A stretch of 22,339 nt of DNA from Flammeovirgaceae bacterium UBA2786 (GTDB lineage: Bacteria; Bacteroidota; Bacteroidia; Cytophagales; Cyclobacteriaceae), in assembly GCA_002352225.1 (NCBI GenBank), contig DEIA01000013.1:1367-23705 (forward strand), written 5' to 3'. The position numbers were made by a program, and so were the translations under genes. Positions within the stretch are counted from its first letter, which is position 1; each line of letters starts with the position of its first letter. The notes under the pieces were generated by a model, which was given only the letters and a program-made list of their open reading frames with translations, was not told the origin of the DNA and did no database searches. Of the stretch, positions 15,227 to 22,339 are shown piece after piece.

Positions 15227-17872
15227 ATGAAAACGTCAGTATTCAGAAATATTAAAATCAGTTTAAAAATAACAGCCCTGGTGTTGGTGCTTACATTGGC
15301 ATCGGTTACAGCCATTGTTGTCTTCCATCTTTACACGGAAACAATCAACGGACAAAACTATATTTTACCCACAATTATTATCAGCTTATTTGCTGCGGCC
15401 ATGTCCTTATTGTTCGCACAATGGTTTATGCAGCCATTGGAATCCATGCATCAGACACTGAACATGGTGGCAAAGGGTGAGTTGCCAGAAAAATCAGAGC
15501 TGCATACATCCGATGAATTCGGCATGATGCAAGTACGCGTAGATGAATTGGTAACCATGTTGAAACAAAGCGCTGGCTTTGCACAGAAAATAGGTGAAGG
15601 AAAGTTTGACACTCCTTTTAAAGCCGCAGGTGAAAATGATTCGCTGGGAATCGCATTGTTAAACATGCGTAACAGCCTGGTAGAAACCGATCAGAAAGAA
15701 AAAGAACGCAACTGGATTGTTTTGGGATTAGCCGAAGCCGGAGAAATTCTGCGTACACATGATTCATTGGATAAGTTAGGTGATGATATTATTCGCTTTA
15801 CGATCAATAAGGTAAATGCCATACAGGGTGCATTCTATGTAATAAACAAAGATGAAAACGAAACCCTCATAGAACTATGCAATAGTTTTGCTTTCAACCG
15901 AAAAAAATACCTTCAGAAATCTTTCCGTCTTGCCGAAGGGTTGGTAGGGCAGGCCGTAGCCGAGCAGAACATGATCATGCGCACGGAAATTCCTTCCAAC
16001 TACCTTTCTATAACTTCGGGTATCCTGGGCGACAAAAAACCTTCTTGCATTTTAATAATGCCTTTAATTGCCAATGAAGAAGTCTTTGGCGTAATCGAAC
16101 TTGCCGGGTTCGAAAAATTTAACGCTTCTCAGATTCGGTTTGTTCAGGAACTAGGTACCATGATGGCCCGTACCATTTTCAACATAAAAGTAAATGAGCG
16201 CACGCGCAAATTGCTGGCCGAATCGCAAGCCATGAGTTACGACCTGAAAGAAAAACAGGAAGTACTTAGGCAAAACGCAGAAGAAATGCAGGCAACACAG
16301 GAAGAACTTCAACTTTCAAATCTCAAGCTAGAAGAACAGATTGAAGAGGTAAACCACACCCGTAATCGCATGCAATTGCTCCTCGAAAATGCATCGGAAG
16401 TGATTACCATTTATGAGGAGACTGGAACCATTCGCTACATCTCGCCATCCGTAGAAACTATTTTGGGATATACTCCTGCGGAAATGCAAGGAGCAACTGA
16501 CCTGGGGCATGTACATGTTGATGGTCAGCAAATTTACCAAAACCTATTCGCACAACTTAAAGCAAACCCTTCAGAAAAAATTACAGTTCAGTTCGAGTAT
16601 AAAAACAAAACCGGAAACTACATCTGGTTAGAGGCAACAGGAACCAACTTTATGTCTAACCGGGCTATACACGGCTACATTGTTAACTCGCGTGATATTA
16701 CTGAACGCAGGCGTGCAGAACAGGAGCAACGCATGCGTAGTAAGATGCAGGCTCTTTCTGAAAATTCAACAGATCTGATTGCTCGCCTTGAAGAAGGGTC
16801 TATCAGTTACATCAACCCGGTTATTCAATCGTACACCGGAAAAGAAGCGGTAACCTTTATCAACAAAAAAATTACAGAAGCCCATCTTGATAACAGTGTA
16901 TTGGAGAACTGGTTGCAAATCGTAGAACAGGTAAATACCACACAGAGCAAAATCTCAACTGAAATGGACTTCCCCAGTGAGTTAGGCAAGCGAGTAATGC
17001 AAATAAACGCCATGCCTGAATTTAATGAACAGGAAGTTCTTGAATCCGTATTGGTTGTATCGCACGATATTACAGAACGCAAACTTATCGAGCTGGATAT
17101 TCAGAATAAGAACAAAAAAATAAACGATTCGATAAACTACGCTAAGCGCATTCAAAATGCAATACTCCCCGATAACTTTGCCATCAGCTCTACATTACCA
17201 AATTCATTCATCTTATACAAACCGCGCGATGTAGTAAGTGGCGATTTCCCCTGGTATGTTCAACTGGGTGAAGATATTTTTATTGCCGCTGTGGATTGCA
17301 CCGGCCATGGTGTGCCTGGAGCTTTGCTTTCGCTGATCGGTTACTTCTTACTGAACGATATTGTGCGTAGCCGGCAGATAACCAACCCAGGCCAGATACT
17401 TGACTTACTGGATGAAGGGGTAACGCAAACTTTGAAACAAGATCAAGCCAACTCCGCCACAAAAGATGGAATGGACATTGCGTTATGCCGCATCAATACC
17501 AAAAACAAAACCATCGAATACGCTGGTGCACATCGCCCTTTGTACATCATGAAAAATGGTGCATTGGAAGAAGTTAAAGGCAATAAGTTTCCGATTGGGG
17601 GTGGCGTGTATAAAAACCAAACCAAGTTTACGACCACTTCTCTTACGCTTAACGCTGGAGACTCAGTGTACTTTAGTTCAGACGGGTATCCCGATCAGTT
17701 TGGAGGAACGGACGGACGCAAATTCGGATCTAAACGTATGCGCGAGTTGGTTGAAAAAATACAACATCTTCCAGCTCATCAGGCCATGGAGGTATTTGAT
17801 ATGGAGTGGGAAGAATGGCGCGGTACGCACAAACAAACAGACGATGTGCTATTAATCGGAATAAAATTTTAA
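15227..17872 (+). CDS. TM-HAMP-GAF-PAS-PAS-SpoIIE (PP2C) phosphatase, SiaA-like
   Basis: An 881-residue membrane phosphatase. TM1 (12-35) and TM2 (47-66) enclose only about a dozen outside residues, so little is exposed to the periplasm. Then HAMP (67-115), a second HAMP-like segment (to ~160), GAF (165-320), a coiled coil (325-380), PAS 1 (383-495), PAS 2 (505-618), the linker SINYAKRIQNAILPD (635-649) typical before SpoIIE domains, and the PP2C domain. Likely metal-binding Asp residues are Asp673 (SGDF), Asp690 (VDCTGHGVPGA), Asp750 (GMDIAL), Asp819 (SSDGYPDQF) and Asp872/Asp873 (TDDVLL), so it should be active. HAMP-GAF and coiled coil are paralogous to the sensor at 9028. With siaB and siaC directly downstream it takes the place of SiaA, which dephosphorylates SiaC, though the sensory part differs from Pseudomonas SiaA. 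Confidence 0.92.
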   Translation: MKTSVFRNIKISLKITALVLVLTLASVTAIVVFHLYTETINGQNYILPTIIISLFAAAMSLLFAQWFMQPLESMHQTLNMVAKGELPEKSELHTSDEFGMMQVRVDELVTMLKQSAGFAQKIGEGKFDTPFKAAGENDSLGIALLNMRNSLVETDQKEKERNWIVLGLAEAGEILRTHDSLDKLGDDIIRFTINKVNAIQGAFYVINKDENETLIELCNSFAFNRKKYLQKSFRLAEGLVGQAVAEQNMIMRTEIPSNYLSITSGILGDKKPSCILIMPLIANEEVFGVIELAGFEKFNASQIRFVQELGTMMARTIFNIKVNERTRKLLAESQAMSYDLKEKQEVLRQNAEEMQATQEELQLSNLKLEEQIEEVNHTRNRMQLLLENASEVITIYEETGTIRYISPSVETILGYTPAEMQGATDLGHVHVDGQQIYQNLFAQLKANPSEKITVQFEYKNKTGNYIWLEATGTNFMSNRAIHGYIVNSRDITERRRAEQEQRMRSKMQALSENSTDLIARLEEGSISYINPVIQSYTGKEAVTFINKKITEAHLDNSVLENWLQIVEQVNTTQSKISTEMDFPSELGKRVMQINAMPEFNEQEVLESVLVVSHDITERKLIELDIQNKNKKINDSINYAKRIQNAILPDNFAISSTLPNSFILYKPRDVVSGDFPWYVQLGEDIFIAAVDCTGHGVPGALLSLIGYFLLNDIVRSRQITNPGQILDLLDEGVTQTLKQDQANSATKDGMDIALCRINTKNKTIEYAGAHRPLYIMKNGALEEVKGNKFPIGGGVYKNQTKFTTTSLTLNAGDSVYFSSDGYPDQFGGTDGRKFGSKRMRELVEKIQHLPAHQAMEVFDMEWEEWRGTHKQTDDVLLIGIKF

Positions 17873-17920
17873 AACAACTATCTATTAATTCATTATTCAA
17901 CAATTAAAACCAACAAACAA

Positions 17921-18487
17921 ATGCGATTTATTTATGACTTACACCAATCCATGATCACGCATAATGTGATTCTGATTTACGAAGGCGATTTCACTCAAGA
18001 AACCACCAAATCCATCCTTACAATGGCTGAACGCAACCTCGAATCTTCCGGAGAAGAGTCGGGCATTAAAAAGAGAATTTTTAATGTAATGGTTGAAGCG
18101 CTGCAAAACATTGTAAAGCACAGTGATGAAGTGGAACAGCAGGACAAAAGCAAAAGCCACGCAGCCATTTTCCTGATCGGCAACGAACAAAGCCGTTATT
18201 CTATTATGTCGGGCAACCCGGTGCGCAAGGAAAATATTCCTACACTTAAAACCGCACTGGAAAGAATTAACAGTTTAGACAAGGACGGCTTAAAAGAATT
18301 GTACAAAGAAATTATCAAGAACACTACCCTCTCAGAAAAAGGTGGTGCCGGACTTGGCTTTGTAGATATGGCACGCAAATCAGGTGAAAAACTGGAGTGG
18401 GACTTTGTAGATGTAAGTGATGAGCTCTCATTCTTTTGCCTGAAAGTAAACATTGCCAGAATAAAAGAGGCAGTAGCATTAGCATAA
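17921..18487 (+). CDS. siaB: SiaB-family (DUF6272) protein kinase
   Basis: A 188-residue soluble protein of the SiaB family, GHKL-fold kinases related to anti-sigma-factor kinases. Residues 50-70 hold the N-box-like KRIFNVMVEALQNIVKHS (Glu59, Asn63, Lys66-His67), and GGAGLGFVDMARKSG (141-155) matches the glycine-rich ATP-lid region. Pseudomonas SiaB phosphorylates SiaC and is opposed by the SiaA phosphatase. Here the SpoIIE phosphatase gene is 48 nt upstream and siaC 26 nt downstream, the order siaA-siaB-siaC. ATG 17921 follows an A-rich leader typical of Bacteroidota. Kinase activity is inferred from the family and was not shown for this lineage. Confidence 0.86.
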   Translation: MRFIYDLHQSMITHNVILIYEGDFTQETTKSILTMAERNLESSGEESGIKKRIFNVMVEALQNIVKHSDEVEQQDKSKSHAAIFLIGNEQSRYSIMSGNPVRKENIPTLKTALERINSLDKDGLKELYKEIIKNTTLSEKGGAGLGFVDMARKSGEKLEWDFVDVSDELSFFCLKVNIARIKEAVALA

Positions 18488-18513
18488 TCTTAATCTTAAA
18501 AACTATTAGTAAA

Positions 18514-18876
18514 ATGGAAATATTAAATATTGAAGGTGCTGAAGATACACCCAAGATTATCTTAGACAGAACAAATGGAATTTTTGAAATTTCTGGAAGG
18601 TCGTTACCAGAAGATTCTGCTGAATTTTACAAGCCTGTACTGGAATGGCTAAAGAGCTATTCTGGAAAATCGAATGACTCAACAGATTTCGTTTTTAAGC
18701 TAGAGTACTTTAACACAGCCTCTTCTAAACTTATCCTGGATGTTTTGTCCTCACTGGAAAGCATTGGCGGCACCACCATACAGTGGTATCATCACGAAGA
18801 TGATGAAGACATGCAAGAGGCTGGCCAGGAGTTTTCAGAACTGGTGGAAATACCATTTGAGTTTAAAACCTATTAA
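18514..18876 (+). CDS. siaC: SiaC-family (DUF1987) regulatory phosphoprotein
   Basis: A 120-residue soluble protein of the DUF1987/SiaC family, an antagonist-like partner-switch protein. The family core is visible: GISGRS-type turn (EISGRSLPEDSAEFY), FKLEYFNTASSKLILDVL and the acidic WYHHEDDEDMQEAGQEFSEL. Thr68 in YFNTAS sits at the same position as the Thr phosphorylated in Pseudomonas SiaC, so this is the likely target of SiaB and of the SpoIIE phosphatase. In Pseudomonas, unphosphorylated SiaC binds and activates the diguanylate cyclase SiaD; no GGDEF gene is present here. The start at ATG 18514 gives the family's length; upstream in-frame starts from 18436 would overlap siaB. The partner downstream may be the TerB-ABCG protein or a remote protein (inference). 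Confidence 0.9.
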   Translation: MEILNIEGAEDTPKIILDRTNGIFEISGRSLPEDSAEFYKPVLEWLKSYSGKSNDSTDFVFKLEYFNTASSKLILDVLSSLESIGGTTIQWYHHEDDEDMQEAGQEFSELVEIPFEFKTY

Positions 18877-18882
18877 AAGCAA

Positions 18883-18899
18883 ACCGGTCATTAACCGGT
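18883..18899 (+). other. Short hairpin in the siaC-transporter gap
   Basis: ACCGGT (18883-18888) and ACCGGT (18894-18899) pair perfectly around a 5-nt loop, seven nt after the siaC stop. ACTAAATTTTATAA follows, not a real T-run, so it is a weak or partial terminator, an mRNA stabiliser, or a protein site. Confidence 0.4.
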
Positions 18900-18923
18900 A
18901 CTAAATTTTATAACACATAAGCC

Positions 18924-21900
18924 ATGAGCGAGGAAATTCTAAAAGCCTTAACACAACTCTTTGCCATCATCAGCAAACAAGATGATGGTGTAACTGAAGA
19001 CGAACGCGATTTCGTGATCCGTTTCTTTCAACAAGAACTGGATCACGATTCCGTTAAGGAGTATGTAGAATACTTCGACCAGGTATCAGGATATAGCCAG
19101 CAGGAAAACGAAGAGGATACCAAGCGCCTTACTTCTGTAAAAGACTCTGTAAGAACATTAGGAATCTGTCGCAAGATAAATAAAACACTTACACAGAAAC
19201 AAAAAGTAATTGTGTTAATCCGATTGCTGGAAATGATCAATGCCGAGCATGCGTTATCTGATCAGGCAATGGAGATTATAAATACGGTAGCCACCGTATT
19301 TAACATTGGTGAACAGGAATACAACCTTACGGCTGCATTTGTTGCCGGTCGCGAAGCTCATACTGAAGATTTTACTGACATGCGCATGATCTCAGTAGGC
19401 ACGCATGACGATGCTCACCAAAACACGGCTAACGGCTATTTGCTCTTTATAGTAGTGCGCAGTACCGCTACCTATTTTGTAAAATATGTAGGCTCAGGCA
19501 CCAACATGCTTAACGGGTTTCACATGCAACCTAATCGGGTCTATCTCTTTTCACATGGCAGCACAGTAAAAATGTCATCAGGCGATGCGGTGTATTATAG
19601 CGATCTGGTTTCATACTTCAATAAAGATCTTCAAACCGTTAAGCTTTCGTTTAATGCGAACATTGAAGAATTCAAATTTGCGTCAGGTGCTATTGGTTTG
19701 CGTAATGTAGAAATTGTTGAAGGGCCGGGAAATCTTATCGGTATAATGGGGGCCAGTGGTGCGGGAAAAACCACACTACTCAATGTATTGGCTGGCTTAG
19801 AAAAACCATCTCGTGGCGAAATCTTAATCAATGGCATAAACATTCACACTGAAAAAGAAAAAATTCAAGGTGTAATTGGTTATGTATCACAAGATGATTT
19901 GCTTATTGAAGAGCTTACCGTTTACCAAAATTTGTACTTCAATGCCAAGCTTTGTTTTGCAGATTCTACGGAGGAAGAAATACAGGCACGTGTAAACGGA
20001 GTATTAGAAGATCTTGGTCTCGATCAACGGAAACATCTAAGAGTAGGGTCGGCACTGGATAAAACGATTAGTGGTGGTCAACGAAAACGCCTCAACATTG
20101 CACTTGAATTAATTCGAGAACCAGCCGTTTTATTCTTAGACGAACCTACATCGGGGTTATCCTCGCGCGATTCTGAAAATGTAATAGACTTACTGAAAGA
20201 GCTCTCGATGAAGGGCAAGCTCATCTTTGTGGTGATTCACCAACCTTCGTCAGACATTTACAAGATGTTCGATAAGATGATTATCATGGATACAGGTGGT
20301 TATCCGGCTTACTATGGCATTCCGGTTGAAGCTATTAAATATTTTAAGAAAGCAACTCATCAGGTAGATGCGAACCGGGGGCAGTGCGAAGTATGTGCTA
20401 ACGTAAATCCGGAGCAGATATTTAACATTTTAGAAGCCAAAGTAGTGGACGAATATGGTCAAACTACAACCAAACGAAAAATTACACCTGTACAATGGCA
20501 TGAAATGTACTCGGAAAAATTCGAGATTAAGGAACTTCCGCACGAGCAGGAGGCTCCGCCTCAATCCTTAAATCTGCCAACCAAAACCAGGCAAACCATT
20601 ATATATGCCTGGCGCGATTTCACTGCCAAAATCAGCAACAAACAATACCTGCTTATTAACCTGTTAGAAGCACCTGTGCTTGCTTTCATTCTCGCTTTTA
20701 TAACACGTTACAAGAGCAGTCCATCCGGCTTAGAGTACCAGTTTAGGTACAACGATAACATCCCGGCCTTTATGTTAATGAGTATAGTGGTTGCTCTTTT
20801 TATGGGTTTAACTGTAAGTGCAGAAGAAATTATTCGCGATCGAAAAATTTTAAAACGCGAATCATTTCTGAATTTGAGTTGGTCAAGCTACATCCGGTCT
20901 AAACTTAGTATTCTGTTTTTTCTTTCCGCTATTCAAATGTTTTTGTTCGTAGTAATCAGCAACGTGATTCTGGAAATACACGGCATGACTTGGATGTTCT
21001 GGTTCATCTTATTCTCAACCGCTTGCTTTGCCAATGTGTTAGGATTAAATATCTCATCTGCGTTTAATTCTGCTGTAACGGTTTACATCCTTATCCCCCT
21101 GCTGCTTATTCCGCAAATGATATTGAGTGGTTTGTTATTTAAGTTCGACAAACTAAACGAGCTCATTAGCAATAAAGGAAAAGTTCCTATCGTGGCCGAT
21201 TTGATGGCTTCGCGCTGGGCCTACGAAGCCATGGCCGTTTATCAGTTTACTCAAAATGATTACGAGAAATATTTCTTTACCGAAGAACTCGAACGCTCTC
21301 AGGCCGATGTAAAATCTGTTTTTATAGCTGATAAACTTAAAGAAAGCAATACTTTCTTGTTAGCCAACTATCAAAATACCACCGATACGGTTCAGCAATT
21401 AGTAGCTCACCACATCAGCATACTGCGCTCTATATTACGAAACGAATCTTCTTATACAGCATCTCTTCCAACCGTTACTACATATAACAAAGTGTACGGA
21501 GAGAATCTTGATTCGTTTCTGGACGGATACAAATTTTACTACAAGAACAAATTCAAAGAAAAAGATATACTCATCGAGAAAAAGATGTCGTTCTACGAAC
21601 AGCAGGGGTGGGATATAACCAGCAACAAAAACAAATACTATAACGAAACATTGGCCGATCTGGTAAGGAACATTTCAACCGAAGATCGTGTACTGGAGTA
21701 TAACAGCGAATTATTACAACAGGTTGATCCCATTTTTCAGTCACCGGCACCATCGCACTTTGCCGACTATCGGGGTGTATTTTTTGCACCAGAAAAACAG
21801 TGGTTCTTTTTACACATTCCAACACCGGTCTTTAATCTTCTGGTTATTTGGGCTATGTCGGCCGCATTATACTATTTGCTGTACAAGGAAAGTTTCCGAA

Positions 21901-21944
21901 AAGCAATTAATATCTCTGAAACGTTTAGAAAAATAAAAAAATAA
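18924..21944 (+). CDS. TerB-like/ABCG-type ABC transporter fusion
   Basis: A 1006-residue half-transporter. Residues 1-145 form an acidic helical region resembling TerB (LFAIISKQDDGVTEDERDFV, LLEMINAEHALSDQAMEIIN). Residues 150-235 are a beta-rich segment I cannot assign. The ABCG-like ATPase (240-480) has Walker A GASGAGKTT (276-284), signature ISGGQRKRLN (382-391), Walker B VLFLDEP (402-408) and His439. A CxxC (488-491) precedes the ABC2 membrane part, with segments near 574-594, 611-632, 663-684, 690-710, 717-738 and 968-986. About 225 mostly polar residues lie between the last two and should be outside the membrane. It is likely a homodimeric exporter with unknown substrate. The gene is 47 nt after siaC, in the place where Pseudomonas has siaD, which makes it a candidate effector of the partner switch (inference). 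Confidence 0.88.
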   Translation: MSEEILKALTQLFAIISKQDDGVTEDERDFVIRFFQQELDHDSVKEYVEYFDQVSGYSQQENEEDTKRLTSVKDSVRTLGICRKINKTLTQKQKVIVLIRLLEMINAEHALSDQAMEIINTVATVFNIGEQEYNLTAAFVAGREAHTEDFTDMRMISVGTHDDAHQNTANGYLLFIVVRSTATYFVKYVGSGTNMLNGFHMQPNRVYLFSHGSTVKMSSGDAVYYSDLVSYFNKDLQTVKLSFNANIEEFKFASGAIGLRNVEIVEGPGNLIGIMGASGAGKTTLLNVLAGLEKPSRGEILINGINIHTEKEKIQGVIGYVSQDDLLIEELTVYQNLYFNAKLCFADSTEEEIQARVNGVLEDLGLDQRKHLRVGSALDKTISGGQRKRLNIALELIREPAVLFLDEPTSGLSSRDSENVIDLLKELSMKGKLIFVVIHQPSSDIYKMFDKMIIMDTGGYPAYYGIPVEAIKYFKKATHQVDANRGQCEVCANVNPEQIFNILEAKVVDEYGQTTTKRKITPVQWHEMYSEKFEIKELPHEQEAPPQSLNLPTKTRQTIIYAWRDFTAKISNKQYLLINLLEAPVLAFILAFITRYKSSPSGLEYQFRYNDNIPAFMLMSIVVALFMGLTVSAEEIIRDRKILKRESFLNLSWSSYIRSKLSILFFLSAIQMFLFVVISNVILEIHGMTWMFWFILFSTACFANVLGLNISSAFNSAVTVYILIPLLLIPQMILSGLLFKFDKLNELISNKGKVPIVADLMASRWAYEAMAVYQFTQNDYEKYFFTEELERSQADVKSVFIADKLKESNTFLLANYQNTTDTVQQLVAHHISILRSILRNESSYTASLPTVTTYNKVYGENLDSFLDGYKFYYKNKFKEKDILIEKKMSFYEQQGWDITSNKNKYYNETLADLVRNISTEDRVLEYNSELLQQVDPIFQSPAPSHFADYRGVFFAPEKQWFFLHIPTPVFNLLVIWAMSAALYYLLYKESFRKAINISETFRKIKK

Positions 21945-21956
21945 ATACAATCCGTT

Positions 21957-22339
21957 ATGAAATCAAAAGTGAAATTTATTCTGTTCTTCTTCCTTATAGC
22001 ATTAAGCCAAACATTGTGGGCAAAACACATCAATGCTATTGATACACTTAATCAGCTAACCACTCGTGTTGACTCGGTTGGACCTGTTGTTAATGCTTCA
22101 ATTGCTTTTAAACATATTAATCTAAAAAACTACCAGAGCAATATATCCTTGAATAAAGTAACTGTATTTCCCAGAGGCAGTGAGCTTACTGTTGCCGGAG
22201 CAGATACGGCCGGTATGCGCGAAATCTACATTAGTCATGATAATGCTTCTGAATCGCTTTATCACGAACCTATTAGACTTATTGCGAGAGGGCGACATAC
22301 AGCCCGAATACGCGCAATAGACGCCTTAGGAAACGAAAC
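21957..22339 (+). CDS. Secreted OmpL47-like repeat protein, 3'-truncated by window edge
   Basis: An open frame from ATG 21957 to the window end, 127 codons, starting 12 nt after the transporter stop. The signal peptide is MKSKVKFILFFFLIALSQTLWA, cleaved before KHIN. Residues ~55-127 match the pattern of OmpL47-type beta-sandwich repeats: VTVFPRGSELTVAGAD, DTAGMREIYISHDN, YHEPIRLIARGRHTARIRAIDALGN. Such domains bind or decorate surface or periplasmic structures. The protein continues beyond the window, so total length and later domains are unknown. Tight spacing suggests cotranscription with the ABC transporter, perhaps as its outer partner (inference). Confidence 0.75.
   Translation, partial: MKSKVKFILFFFLIALSQTLWAKHINAIDTLNQLTTRVDSVGPVVNASIAFKHINLKNYQSNISLNKVTVFPRGSELTVAGADTAGMREIYISHDNASESLYHEPIRLIARGRHTARIRAIDALGNE

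Noticed and set aside
18196..18453. Minus-strand open frames across siaB and other genes as real genes
   Set aside because: They are antisense to well-supported coding regions and show no recognisable domain or leader.
18436..18513. N-terminal extension of SiaC from ATG 18436
   Set aside because: It overlaps siaB in another frame, and ATG 18514 gives the family length and places the key Thr at 68.

Overview
The window looks like chromosomal DNA of a Bacteroidota bacterium, most likely of the Cytophagales type. The reasons are moderate-to-low GC, A-rich leaders instead of Shine-Dalgarno sites, matches to the Bacteroidota -7 promoter element TAnnTTTG, LytS/LytTR signalling pairs, DUF1080, and coiled-coil/PAS/GAF sensors of a style common in that group. 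I had no database access; family names rest on motifs recognised by eye.

Layout. (1) 1-854: 3' part of a DUF1080 (3-keto-disaccharide hydrolase-like) gene. (2) 923-7067: a LytS/LytTR signalling block. A membrane PAS histidine kinase on the minus strand lies divergent to a soluble six-PAS histidine kinase and a LytTR response regulator on the plus strand. The two kinases share nearly the same transmitter. A hairpin-plus-T terminator follows the regulator. (3) 7305 to the window end: at least twelve same-strand genes, mostly with gaps of 8-50 nt or a 4-nt overlap, probably one long operon. In order: outer-membrane porin, small PstS-like periplasmic protein, transmembrane HAMP-GAF-PAS-PAS-PAS sensor with no output domain, HisKA protein with a degenerate ATPase domain, CheR, CheB without receiver, small two-TM GAF protein, TM-HAMP-GAF-PAS-PAS-SpoIIE phosphatase, SiaB-like kinase, SiaC-like phosphoprotein, TerB-like/ABCG transporter fusion, and the start of a secreted OmpL47-like protein.

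Working model (inference). The porin and periplasmic protein deliver or report a ligand to the membrane sensor. Three related GAF proteins, a HisKA phosphotransfer-like protein and a CheR/CheB methylation pair process the signal. The SpoIIE phosphatase and SiaB kinase then set the phosphorylation of SiaC, whose key Thr falls at residue 68 exactly as in Pseudomonas aeruginosa SiaC. No diguanylate cyclase (SiaD) is present; the gene in its place is an ABC exporter with a TerB-like N-terminus. There is no MCP and no CheA, so what CheR/CheB modify is open. The repeated Glu/Gln-rich helices in the sensor and the phosphatase, which resemble MCP methylation helices, are the best local candidates. An 11-bp direct repeat with a 21-bp period upstream of the operon has the geometry of a LytTR site, tying block 2 to block 3.

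No rRNA, tRNA, CRISPR array, insertion sequence or attachment site was seen. No gene-free stretch exceeds 300 bases; the longest (7068-7304) holds a terminator, the direct repeat and a weak promoter candidate.
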